Shown one piece after another: positions 18,963-27,274 of a stretch of 42,246 nucleotides of DNA; within the stretch, counting starts at the first letter, position 1, and each line of letters opens with the position of its first letter. The position numbers and the translations under genes are program-made. The notes beneath the pieces were generated by a model, which did not search any database, was not told the DNA's origin, and was given only the letters and a program-made list of their open reading frames with translations. The stretch is from an uncultured Halieaceae bacterium (GTDB taxonomy: Bacteria; Pseudomonadota; Gammaproteobacteria; Pseudomonadales; Halieaceae). The DNA lies in assembly GCA_913056165.1 (NCBI GenBank), contig CAJXMD010000018.1, forward strand, positions 1 to 42,246. The letters are read 5' to 3'.

Positions 18963-20366
18963 GTGGCTATTCGTTATATCAGTACAAGAGGCAACGCTCC
19001 TGACCTTAATTTTGAAGAGGTGCTGTTGGCAGGGCTCGCGGCAGACGGGGGGCTGTATGTACCCGACAAGTTGCCCACCTTCAGCGAAGCCAAAATCCGC
19101 AGTTTCCGCGGCATGTCTTACCCGGAGCTTGCGTTTAATATTCTGGAGCCTTTTGTCGAGGGTTCGATCGCCTCCGAGGATCTCCGTGCCATTATCGATG
19201 ACACCTACGGGCAGTTTAGACACCCGGCGGTCGCGCCTCTGGTTCAGATAGGAGACAACCAATGGGTCCTGGAACTGTTTCATGGGCCAACGCTTGCCTT
19301 CAAGGATTTTGCACTTCAGTTGCTTGGCCGCTTGCTGGATCACGTGTTGCAGCGACGCCAGCAGAAGGTCGTGATCATGGGAGCCACCTCGGGAGATACG
19401 GGGTCGGCGGCTATCGAGGGCTGTAAGCGTTGCAACAATATCGATATTTTTATTTTGTATCCCCACGGGCGTGTTTCCGATGTCCAGCGGCGGCAAATGA
19501 CTACGGTTGCTGGCGACACCATTCACAATCTCGCCATAGAGGGAAATTTCGACGACTGTCAGGCGATGGTGAAGGCGAGTTTTGTCGCCGAGCCTTTCTT
19601 GCCCGATGGCCGTCAGTTGGTGGCGGTTAACTCGATCAACTGGGCCCGGATCATGGCTCAGATTGTTTATTATTTCTATGCTGCGCTGTGCCTTGGTGCC
19701 CCCGATCGGGCGATCAATTTTTCGGTGCCTACCGGAAACTTTGGCGATATTTTTGCCGGCTACCTTGCCCGTTGCATGGGGCTACCTATCGATCAGCTGG
19801 TGATAGCGACAAACAGGAACGATGTACTCCATCGATTGCTGACTTCAGGGGAGTACGCACGACAGCAATTGGAACAGTCTTTATCGCCCAGTATGGATAT
19901 CACCGTGTCGTCCAATTTCGAACGCCTCATGTTTGACCTGTACGACCGGGATGCGTCAGCGATAGACCGACTCATGAATGAATTCAAGGAAGGTTCGATT
20001 CAGCTGTCCGATTCAGCAATGGCCAAAGCGAGAGCTCTGTTCTCCAGTCAGTGTGTGTCCGACGACGAAACTGCAGAGGAAATAGCCGGGATTTGGGCCC
20101 GCTGTGGTTACCTGTTGGATCCTCACAGTGCCATTGGCACGCGTGCAGCAAGAGACTGCCGTCGTGAAGCCAGTCAGCCAATGGTGACTTTGGCCACGGC
20201 CCATCCGGCGAAGTTTCCCGATGCGGTTGAGAAAAGTGGGGTGAATACCTCACCGGTATTGCCAGCGCATCTCGCGGATCTTTTTGAACGGGAAGAGCGA
20301 TTCACCGTCCTCTCAAATGACCTGACAAAGGTACAGCAGCACATGGCTTCGCATCTCAAGGCCTGA
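18963..20366 (+). CDS. thrC: threonine synthase
   Basis: 467 residues from GTG at 18963, one base after the hom stop; longer in-frame readings would lie inside hom. It converts O-phosphohomoserine to threonine with PLP. N-terminus RYISTRGNAPDLNFEEVLLAGLAADGGLYVP is the family signature. PLP lysine is Lys114 in GPTLAFKDFALQLLGR, and ATSGDTGSAAIEGC, then PTGNFGDIFAGYLA, form the phosphate and cofactor loops. Stop and recJ start overlap by one base (TGATG). Confidence 0.97.
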   Translation: MAIRYISTRGNAPDLNFEEVLLAGLAADGGLYVPDKLPTFSEAKIRSFRGMSYPELAFNILEPFVEGSIASEDLRAIIDDTYGQFRHPAVAPLVQIGDNQWVLELFHGPTLAFKDFALQLLGRLLDHVLQRRQQKVVIMGATSGDTGSAAIEGCKRCNNIDIFILYPHGRVSDVQRRQMTTVAGDTIHNLAIEGNFDDCQAMVKASFVAEPFLPDGRQLVAVNSINWARIMAQIVYYFYAALCLGAPDRAINFSVPTGNFGDIFAGYLARCMGLPIDQLVIATNRNDVLHRLLTSGEYARQQLEQSLSPSMDITVSSNFERLMFDLYDRDASAIDRLMNEFKEGSIQLSDSAMAKARALFSSQCVSDDETAEEIAGIWARCGYLLDPHSAIGTRAARDCRREASQPMVTLATAHPAKFPDAVEKSGVNTSPVLPAHLADLFEREERFTVLSNDLTKVQQHMASHLKA

Positions 20367-22090
20367 TGATACCCACGTTAAAAACCCGTTCCGCCACACC
20401 CTCCGCCTCTCTGGCCAGTTCTAATGTTTCTGACATCCTGAAGCGACTCTACGCCAACCGCGGCGTTCGTGATGCGGCTGACATTGATCTCGCGCTGAAG
20501 AATTTACACCCACCCCAAACGCTTCGAGGCATTGGTGATGCCGCCGCACTGCTTGCGGATGCTATCGAGGGTGAGGCACGGGTCATGGTTATAGGCGACT
20601 TTGATGCGGATGGCGCCACCAGCGTGGCGTTGGCGGTTTCAGTCCTGCGTCAGCTCGGGTTGAAAGAGGTGTCATATTTAGTTCCCAACCGGTTTGAATT
20701 CGGCTACGGGCTGTCACCCGAAATCGTCGCGCTTGCCGCGAACAGCGAACCCGATCTGATTGTCACCGTCGACAACGGAATTTCGAGTCACGCGGGTGTG
20801 ATGACCGCGCAGGGTTTCGGAATGAGTGTGCTTATCACTGATCACCATCTTCCCGGGGATGATCTGCCTCAGGCTGATGTGATCGTGAACCCAAATCAGC
20901 CGGGCTGCCAGTTCCCCAGCAAGGCGCTGGCGGGAGTGGGTGTGATGTTTTACGTGCTGACGGCACTGCGGGCCGAGCTTCGGAATCGTGGTTGGTTTGA
21001 GGAGACTGGTCGTGAGCCGCCCAATCTTGCAGATTCACTCGACCTGGTGGCTCTAGGGACGGTTGCGGATGTTGTACCGCTCGATAGAAACAACCGCATC
21101 CTCGTTGCTGCCGGCTTAGCTCGCATCAGGGCTGGTCGTGCGCGCCCAGGGATCGATGCGCTTCTGGAAGTCGCGGGTCGCGATGGAAAGTCCCTCAGTA
21201 GCACCGACCTTGGCTTTGTACTGGGGCCTCGACTTAACGCGGCAGGGCGACTGGACGATATGTCCGTTGGCATCGAGTGTTTGCTGGCGGATAGCGGAGC
21301 GGCGGCTCGTCCTCTCGCTGCAAAGCTCCATGAATTGAATCGGGAGCGCCGGGATATTGAATCTGACATGCAGGAGGAGGCCGAATCACAGTTGCAGTCG
21401 CTTGCGCTCGATGCCGAGTCGATGCCCTATGGCCTGTGTGTTTATCAACCAAGTTTTCATCAGGGCGTGGTTGGGATTGTGGCCTCACGACTGCGTGAGC
21501 GCTATCACAGGCCGACAATAGTCTTTGCTGATGCCGGGTCTGGCGAGCTCAAAGGCTCAGGTCGGTCTATCGATGGGGTGCATATCAGGGATGTACTGGA
21601 TGCTGTGGCGGCATCTCATCCTGGCCTGATCGAAAAGTTTGGCGGACATGCGATGGCTGCTGGCTTGACTCTGGCAGCAGATCGCCTGCAGGAATTCGAT
21701 GAGGCGTTTGATCGCGCAGTCGCTGGTGCACTTCGAGGAATCCCCCCTGAAGCAACGCTTGAGACAGATGGACAACTGGGCCCTAACGACCTTGATCTTC
21801 AAACTGCAGAGTTGCTTCAGGCAGCGGGGCCATGGGGCCAGCATTTCCCAGAGCCCCTTTTTGAGGGCGTGTTCCAAGTCCTCGACCAGCGTTTGCTCAA
21901 GGAAAAACACCTCAAGCTGCAGTTGGACCATAAGGGCCGGCGCTTGGAGGGCATTGCTTTTAACGTTGACCTTGACCATTGGCCCGACCCGAGCGCCGGG
22001 CACGTGGGTCTCGTGTACCAGCTCGATATCAATGAATACAGAGGTGAACGCCGGCTGCAGCTGATGATCAAGCATCTTTGGAAGCCCTGA
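20366..22090 (+). CDS. recJ: single-stranded-DNA-specific exonuclease RecJ
   Basis: 574 residues (E. coli 577). 5'-3' ssDNA exonuclease of recombination and mismatch repair. DHH phosphoesterase motifs are present: VIGDFDADGATSVAL, TVDNGISS, ITDHHLPGDDLP, NPNQPGCQFPSKALAGVGV, ALGTVADVVPL, GPRLNAAGRLDD, and the DHHA1 part with GGHAMAAGLTL. Start ATG overlaps the thrC stop. The short gap and shared strand suggest it is in the hom-thrC transcription unit. Confidence 0.97.
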   Translation: MIPTLKTRSATPSASLASSNVSDILKRLYANRGVRDAADIDLALKNLHPPQTLRGIGDAAALLADAIEGEARVMVIGDFDADGATSVALAVSVLRQLGLKEVSYLVPNRFEFGYGLSPEIVALAANSEPDLIVTVDNGISSHAGVMTAQGFGMSVLITDHHLPGDDLPQADVIVNPNQPGCQFPSKALAGVGVMFYVLTALRAELRNRGWFEETGREPPNLADSLDLVALGTVADVVPLDRNNRILVAAGLARIRAGRARPGIDALLEVAGRDGKSLSSTDLGFVLGPRLNAAGRLDDMSVGIECLLADSGAAARPLAAKLHELNRERRDIESDMQEEAESQLQSLALDAESMPYGLCVYQPSFHQGVVGIVASRLRERYHRPTIVFADAGSGELKGSGRSIDGVHIRDVLDAVAASHPGLIEKFGGHAMAAGLTLAADRLQEFDEAFDRAVAGALRGIPPEATLETDGQLGPNDLDLQTAELLQAAGPWGQHFPEPLFEGVFQVLDQRLLKEKHLKLQLDHKGRRLEGIAFNVDLDHWPDPSAGHVGLVYQLDINEYRGERRLQLMIKHLWKP

Positions 22091-22173
22091 TGCTGTGACC
22101 TTGTACCGACTGACTGGTGCCGACTGAGGACCTTAGGTACACTCGCGCCTCGTCACGCCAAGGGTAAATAGCA

Positions 22174-23269
22174 GTGGAAGTAGCTCCGCTTTTCAACCAA
22201 ATCAAAGATATCCGCGCACGCACAGACGTGCTTAGGGGGTACCTTTGACTACCCTGAAAAAAAGGACCGTCTGGCCGAGGTAGAACTCGAGCTGTCAGAG
22301 CCCAGTGTCTGGGATGACCCCGAGCGTGCTCAGGCGCTAGGGCGCGAGCGCGCCTCCCTTGAAGCGGTGGTAAAAACGATCGATGACCTCGATACCGGGG
22401 TCGCAGATGCTGACGATCTTCTTGAAATGGCTGTGGCCGAGGAAGACGAGGAGACAGCGGCGGCGGTCAGTGCTGACATCGATGGTCTCGTTAAGCAGCT
22501 TGAGCAGCTGGAATTTCGCCGCATGTTCGCCGGTGAAATGGATCCAAACAATGCTTATCTTGATGTGCAGGCAGGGTCCGGCGGCACTGAAGCTCAGGAC
22601 TGGGCAGAGATGCTGCTTCGCATGTATCTGCGATGGGGTGAAGACAAGGGCTTCAAGGCAACCATCCTTGAAGCATCGGCGGGTGAAGTGGCCGGACTTA
22701 AAAGTGCGACCGTGCAGTTTGAGGGCGAATATGCCTTCGGATGGTTGCGCACCGAGACAGGTGTACATCGGCTGGTCCGAAAATCCCCCTTTGATAGCGG
22801 CGGACGGAGGCACACATCCTTCGCTTCGATTTTTGTGTCACCCGAGATCGACGACAATATCGACATTGAAATTAACCCCGCGGATTTGCGCGTTGATACC
22901 TATCGATCCTCCGGCGCTGGTGGGCAGCACGTTAATACCACTGATTCCGCGGTGAGGATTACCCATGAGCCCTCTGGGGTGGTTGTGAGCTGCCAGACCG
23001 AACGATCTCAACACCAGAACAAAGACAATGCCATGAAGCAGTTACGCGCTAAACTGTACGAGATTGAAATCCTCAAACGGAGCGCCGAAAAACAGGCGAT
23101 GGAGGATAGTAAGGCTGATATTGGTTGGGGCAGCCAAATCCGCTCTTATGTCTTGGATGATGCACGTATTAAAGATTTGAGAACCAGTGTGGAAAACCGC
23201 AACACTCAGGCGGTTCTGGATGGTGACCTCGATATGTTTATCGAGGCTTCTCTCAAGAAGGGCCTGTAG
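22174..23269 (+). CDS. prfB: peptide chain release factor 2, with programmed +1 frameshift
   Basis: Starts at GTG 22174 (AAGGG nine bases upstream) and reads 24 codons to CTT, then meets TGA at 22246-22248. Skipping T22246 continues in the +1 frame to 23269, giving 364 residues (E. coli RF2 is 365). RF2 releases peptides at UGA and UAA. Residues 204-206 are SPF, the UGA/UAA-reading tripeptide, and Gly249-Gly250-Gln251 is the catalytic GGQ in [18 protein letters not shown]. The in-frame TGA is the substrate of RF2 itself, so low RF2 favours frameshifting. lysS follows after 33 bases, as in E. coli. Confidence 0.97.
22234..22249 (+). promoter_or_regulatory. prfB autoregulatory frameshift site
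   Basis: AGGGGG (22234-22239), TAC, CTT, TGA, C: a Shine-Dalgarno-like hexamer three bases before the slippery CTT, then TGA followed by C, the classic weak termination context. It is almost identical to the E. coli element (AGG GGG TAT CTT TGA C). The frame before and after fits a +1 shift exactly. Confidence 0.95.
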
Positions 23270-23302
23270 TCAGGGCGATGCAGCGAGAAGAGTTTGTAAA
23301 CG

Positions 23303-24802
23303 ATGAATGATTCCACTGACGACAAGGCAGGCGACTCGATTGACGAGAATAAGTTGATCGCCGAGCGGCGCGGCAAGCTTGCGCGAATGCGGGAGCAGGG
23401 CCAGGCTTTTCCCAACGATTTTCGTAAAACAGCCGAGGCGGATTATCTCCAGCACACTTATCAAGAAGCATCAAAGGAAGCGCTAGAACAGGAGAACCAT
23501 GAGTTTGCTGTGGCGGGTAGGCTCGTTCGCAACCGAGGTGCCTTTCTTCTTATTCAGGACGGCTCCTCCAGCATTCAACTTTATGTCAATCGTAAAGCCC
23601 TTGATGCGGACACTCTTGAGGCCATCAAGTCGTGGGATTTAGGTGACATCGTCGGCGCGAGGGGCCCCCTGCATCGCAGTGGCAAGGGAGATCTGTACAT
23701 CAACATGGAGGAGGCCAGGCTCCTGACCAAAGCCTTGCGCCCTCTGCCTGACAAGTATCACGGCCTTGCCGATCAAGAGATGCGCTATCGGCAACGCTAC
23801 GTGGATTTAATCGTCAATCCCGAGAGCCGTGAGGTATTCAGGGTTCGTTCTGCGGTGATCAGCCGCATTCGGCAATTTCTGGATGCCAAGGCCTTCATGG
23901 AAGTTGAGACACCCATGCTGCACCCCATCCCGGGGGGTGCTGCGGCAAAGCCCTTTGTCACCCATCACAACGCCCTCGACATGGACATGTATCTTCGCAT
24001 TGCGCCGGAGCTCTATCTGAAGCGGTTGACGGTGGGCGGTTTTGACAAGGTCTATGAGATAAACCGGAATTTTAGAAACGAGGGTTTATCGACGCGACAC
24101 AACCCGGAATTTACGATGATCGAGTTTTACTGGGCATACGCGGATTATCGCGATGCGATGGATCTTACCGAGGAAATGTTGCGCGATGTTACATCCCACG
24201 TCTTGGGAACTAATGAAGTGGTATACGGAGACCAGCATTTTGACTTCGGAAAGCCATTCGATCGAATGACGGTTCTTGAGGCAGTCCAGCGCTTCAATCC
24301 CGCTATGAGCGCCGAGGCACTGGGAGAGCGACAGAGTGCAGCGACGTTGGCCAAGGAAATCGGTATCGAGGTAAAGCCCACCTGGGGCCTTGGCAAAATT
24401 CAGATCGAGATTTTTGAGGCAACTGCCGAGCACCAACTCATCCAGCCAACCTTCATCACCGCCTATCCTACGGAGGTATCACCTCTTGCCCGGCGCAACG
24501 ATAGCGACCCGTTTGTTACGGATCGATTCGAGTTTTTCGTTGGCGGTCGCGAAATTGCCAATGGTTTTAGCGAACTCAATGATGCAGAGGATCAGGCAGA
24601 GCGGTTTCGTGCTCAGGTGGCAGAAAAAGATGCAGGCGATGAAGAGGCTATGCATTTCGATAGCGACTATGTGCGCGCCCTTGAGTACGGTATGCCACCC
24701 ACCGCGGGAGAGGGCATTGGCATCGATCGCCTCGTGATGCTGCTGACTAACTCATCCTCAATTCGCGACGTCCTGCTCTTTCCTCACATGCGACCCGAGT
24801 AG
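23303..24802 (+). CDS. lysS: lysyl-tRNA synthetase (class II)
   Basis: 499 residues. The OB-fold anticodon domain (about 60-170, [19 protein letters not shown]) precedes the class II core with motif 1 around [12 protein letters not shown] and [21 protein letters not shown], motif 2 [20 protein letters not shown] and motif 3 [13 protein letters not shown] near the C-terminus. Full length. Start ATG at 23303. prfB-lysS is a conserved pair. Confidence 0.98.
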   Translation: MNDSTDDKAGDSIDENKLIAERRGKLARMREQGQAFPNDFRKTAEADYLQHTYQEASKEALEQENHEFAVAGRLVRNRGAFLLIQDGSSSIQLYVNRKALDADTLEAIKSWDLGDIVGARGPLHRSGKGDLYINMEEARLLTKALRPLPDKYHGLADQEMRYRQRYVDLIVNPESREVFRVRSAVISRIRQFLDAKAFMEVETPMLHPIPGGAAAKPFVTHHNALDMDMYLRIAPELYLKRLTVGGFDKVYEINRNFRNEGLSTRHNPEFTMIEFYWAYADYRDAMDLTEEMLRDVTSHVLGTNEVVYGDQHFDFGKPFDRMTVLEAVQRFNPAMSAEALGERQSAATLAKEIGIEVKPTWGLGKIQIEIFEATAEHQLIQPTFITAYPTEVSPLARRNDSDPFVTDRFEFFVGGREIANGFSELNDAEDQAERFRAQVAEKDAGDEEAMHFDSDYVRALEYGMPPTAGEGIGIDRLVMLLTNSSSIRDVLLFPHMRPE

Positions 24803-24862
24803 AGGGCTGGTGGGTTATCCCCGCGAATGCTATTCTCCGAAAAACCGGAAAAGAGTAGCCCC

Positions 24863-25405
24863 GTGAAGCTATCCCGCCCCTCGATTCGCTGTTTTTCCCT
24901 TCTCTTGCTCACCCTGATGGTGGGTTGTGCCAGCACGGCTCCCATCGACGAAACCGTCGACCCTGTTAATGAGCCTGAACCGGTCGCGCAGACAGCTGGA
25001 TCTTCATCCTGCGATTGCGAGTCCGGTGCAGAAGCTGTTTGGAGTGACTTCGACCGCGGGATACAGGCGCTGGCGGATCGGGAATATGGGGTGGCCCGTA
25101 TTCATTTCGAAAACCACCGCGAGGGCGGCTCGGCTCAGGAGGTCCGTGAGGCGGAAGTGGGCATTGCCTTTGCTGCCCTCATGGCAGAGGTGGACAGCTT
25201 GACAGCTGAGTCCGAATTTCCTGACAGCCTTGACGAGCGCGCCGAGGTTATGGTGTTGGCCCTTGCCGCGGTGCAGGCTTTGGAGGGGCAACTCGAGTCA
25301 CTGGATGCAATTAACGCGGCGCTGACTGATGATCTTGAGAAGCGAGACGAAGCGATCAAGCGTTTGCGAGAGCTGACTCTGGGTCAACAGGAAGCTGCAC
25401 GCTAA
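24863..25405 (+). CDS. lipoprotein with C-terminal coiled coil (QseG/YfhG-like layout)
   Basis: 180 residues from GTG 24863. That start gives a clean lipoprotein signal: positive residues KLSRPSIR, a Leu-rich core and the lipobox MVGC with Cys at 22. An ATG at 24827 would add 12 charged residues. The residues after Cys (ASTAP) do not suggest inner-membrane retention, so the outer membrane is likely. The middle part (about 55-120) contains helical, TPR-like text (DFDRGIQALADREYGVARIHFENHR). The C-terminus is a coiled coil ending KRDEAIKRLRELTLGQQ, similar to the end of QseG/YfhG-type lipoproteins that accompany sensor kinases. The last 50 bases overlap the end of the convergent sensor kinase gene. 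Function unknown. Confidence 0.75.
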   Translation: MKLSRPSIRCFSLLLLTLMVGCASTAPIDETVDPVNEPEPVAQTAGSSSCDCESGAEAVWSDFDRGIQALADREYGVARIHFENHREGGSAQEVREAEVGIAFAALMAEVDSLTAESEFPDSLDERAEVMVLALAAVQALEGQLESLDAINAALTDDLEKRDEAIKRLRELTLGQQEAAR

Positions 25406-26906
25406 AGCGACTACCCACGCCGGGCTTGCTTTCAAGCTCAATATGACCGCCGAGCATTGAACAAAACTCTCTGACAATGGCCAGACCAAGGCCAGTGCCC
25501 CCGTACTTGACTCCCGTGTTTGATTCGGCCTGAACAAAGGCCTGAAATACCCGCGATTGTTGATCGGCTGTCATGCCAATTCCCGTATCACTCACGACAA
25601 CCGTCAGCCACTTGTTGTCCATGGTCGCCGCTACGGTGATAACACCGTCCTCGGTGAATTTACAGGAGTTGCTGAACAAATTAGTGATGATTTGTTGAAG
25701 TTTGCCGGGGTCGCTGTGCATCTCCCCCATCGCGTCGTTATCAATGTCGAGCTCAAGCCGGTTGTTGTACTGATTGACCAGCGGCGACAGGGCATCGCAA
25801 ACCTGAAATATCAGTGCTGAAGGTTGAAACCATTCCAGACTCACCTGCATCTTGCCGGTTTCTATTTTCGACAAGTCAAGAATATCGTTGATCAAGCTAA
25901 GCAGTTGGCGCCCGGAAAAAATAATGGTGCCGAGGTCGTGGCGAAACTGATCCCGATCGACATCGCCGGGATCTCCAATTTCGTCCTGAAGCATCTCGCT
26001 GTAACCGATGATGGCATTTAGCGGTGTGCGAAGCTCATGACTCACATTGGCAAGAAACATCGACTTTGCCGCGTTGGCGGAATCTGCATCGGCCTTTGCG
26101 CTTTGTACCTCATCGATGGCTATCTGGAGCTTTCCGGACATGTCATTGAAGGTATGGGCGAGATCGCGGATCTCGCCGGCTTCCAGATTTTCTCTGATTC
26201 GATAGGTCAGGTCTCCGGAACCAAAGCGCTGTGCGCCGGTTTTCAGGCGCTGCAGACTGGCATTGGTGGCTCTGATGAGGACCACGACCAGAACGAGGGT
26301 GACAGCTATCGTCGTAATAAAGCCGATTACGGTAATGCGGTCGGTCAGTGCGATGGTGCGATCAATAGCATTCGACCGTTGAATGGCCAGAAATTCCTGT
26401 CGCTGATCGAGTTCCCCCAACCGCTGGATGGCGTCATTGAAGTTGACCGCCGAATCCACATCGATAGCAGCGTCTGTGTCGTTGTACTGCCGATAGAAAG
26501 CTTTCCACCCTGAAATCAGACGCGTTGTACTCTCTTGCAAGCGCCGGTAGTAGTCCTCAGTTCCCTCGGTGCCAATGGTGCCCAGCCGTCGAAGTCGCGC
26601 TTCGATATTTTCGAGGTCAGTCAGCGCCGCTGTTTGTTCATTTGCATCGAGGGGCTCGTCGGTAGTCTCGCGGAGGGTGGATAAGACCAGCACCTGTTGT
26701 CGAGCTGCTTCAAGACTTTGTTGTAGATCACTGGTTAACTGCGCTGCATTAACAGTGTCTCGGTAGGCCACGAGGCTTTCGGTTCGCGCCAGGCTACCCC
26801 ATAGGTGAGTGGAGACGTTGATCGCAAAGAGGGTGAGGATGGCGCCTGAAAATAGGTAGAGCCGTGCACGGAGGCTGAGCCGTGCCGTGAAGCGCTTCAT
26901 GTTCAC
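25356..26906 (-). CDS. membrane sensor histidine kinase (HAMP-HisKA-HATPase)
   Basis: 516 residues. Transmembrane helices at about 15-35 and 191-212 enclose a helical periplasmic domain of about 155 residues (four-helix-bundle type). HAMP at about 212-265, then HisKA with phosphorylated His290 in FLANVSHELRTPLNAIIGYSEML, then HATPase_c with N box around Asn409/Asn413, G1 box DTGIGM and G2 box GTGLGLAI. There is no receiver domain in this protein. GTG start at 26906 shares GTGA with the stop of the upstream receiver gene, so translation is coupled. The 3' end overlaps the convergent lipoprotein gene by 50 bases. The likely partner is the single receiver encoded just upstream; the signal is unknown. 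Confidence 0.93.
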   Translation of the reverse strand: MNMKRFTARLSLRARLYLFSGAILTLFAINVSTHLWGSLARTESLVAYRDTVNAAQLTSDLQQSLEAARQQVLVLSTLRETTDEPLDANEQTAALTDLENIEARLRRLGTIGTEGTEDYYRRLQESTTRLISGWKAFYRQYNDTDAAIDVDSAVNFNDAIQRLGELDQRQEFLAIQRSNAIDRTIALTDRITVIGFITTIAVTLVLVVVLIRATNASLQRLKTGAQRFGSGDLTYRIRENLEAGEIRDLAHTFNDMSGKLQIAIDEVQSAKADADSANAAKSMFLANVSHELRTPLNAIIGYSEMLQDEIGDPGDVDRDQFRHDLGTIIFSGRQLLSLINDILDLSKIETGKMQVSLEWFQPSALIFQVCDALSPLVNQYNNRLELDIDNDAMGEMHSDPGKLQQIITNLFSNSCKFTEDGVITVAATMDNKWLTVVVSDTGIGMTADQQSRVFQAFVQAESNTGVKYGGTGLGLAIVREFCSMLGGHIELESKPGVGSRFSVQLPVDPESALANA

Positions 26907-27274
26907 AGCAGTGCCTCGAGTTTGGCAACGAGTGCTGGAAAATCAATCGGTTTTGTCGCGTAGTCGTCGCATCCCGCGGACAAGGCTTTCTGCCGATCCG
27001 CCTCCATCGCGTGAGCGGTCAGCGCGATGATAGGGATCGTCGCGAGCGCGGGGTCCTGTTTCGCCTCGCTGGCCACGGTCCAGCCATCTTTGATCGGAAG
27101 ATTCATATCAAGCAGAACTGCATCGGGCGCGTTTGCGCGCATTTCGTCTAACGCCGCAGCGCCATCTTCAGCGGTGATGACAGTGAAACCGGCGCGCCCC
27201 AGTCGTCTGGATAACATATCCCGGTTGAGCGCATTGTCCTCCACCAGGAGGACTTTCAGTGAATTCCCGGTCAC
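26903..27274 (-). CDS. single-domain response regulator (CheY-like receiver)
   Basis: 123 residues, one REC domain and nothing else. Acidic pocket Glu12-Asp13, phosphorylation site Asp56 in VLLDMNLPIKDG, Thr in ALTAHA and Lys108 in ATKPID are all present. GTG start at 27274 overlaps the cyclase stop (GTGA), and its own stop overlaps the kinase start in the same way. With no output domain it probably passes phosphate on, or acts by protein binding, between the kinase and the cyclase protein of this operon. Confidence 0.93.
   Translation of the reverse strand: MTGNSLKVLLVEDNALNRDMLSRRLGRAGFTVITAEDGAAALDEMRANAPDAVLLDMNLPIKDGWTVASEAKQDPALATIPIIALTAHAMEADRQKALSAGCDDYATKPIDFPALVAKLEALL

Noticed and set aside
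22367-23269. prfB as a shorter gene starting after the in-frame TGA, or as a broken gene
   Set aside because: The upstream 24 codons match the RF2 N-terminus and the frameshift site is canonical, so the gene is intact and longer.
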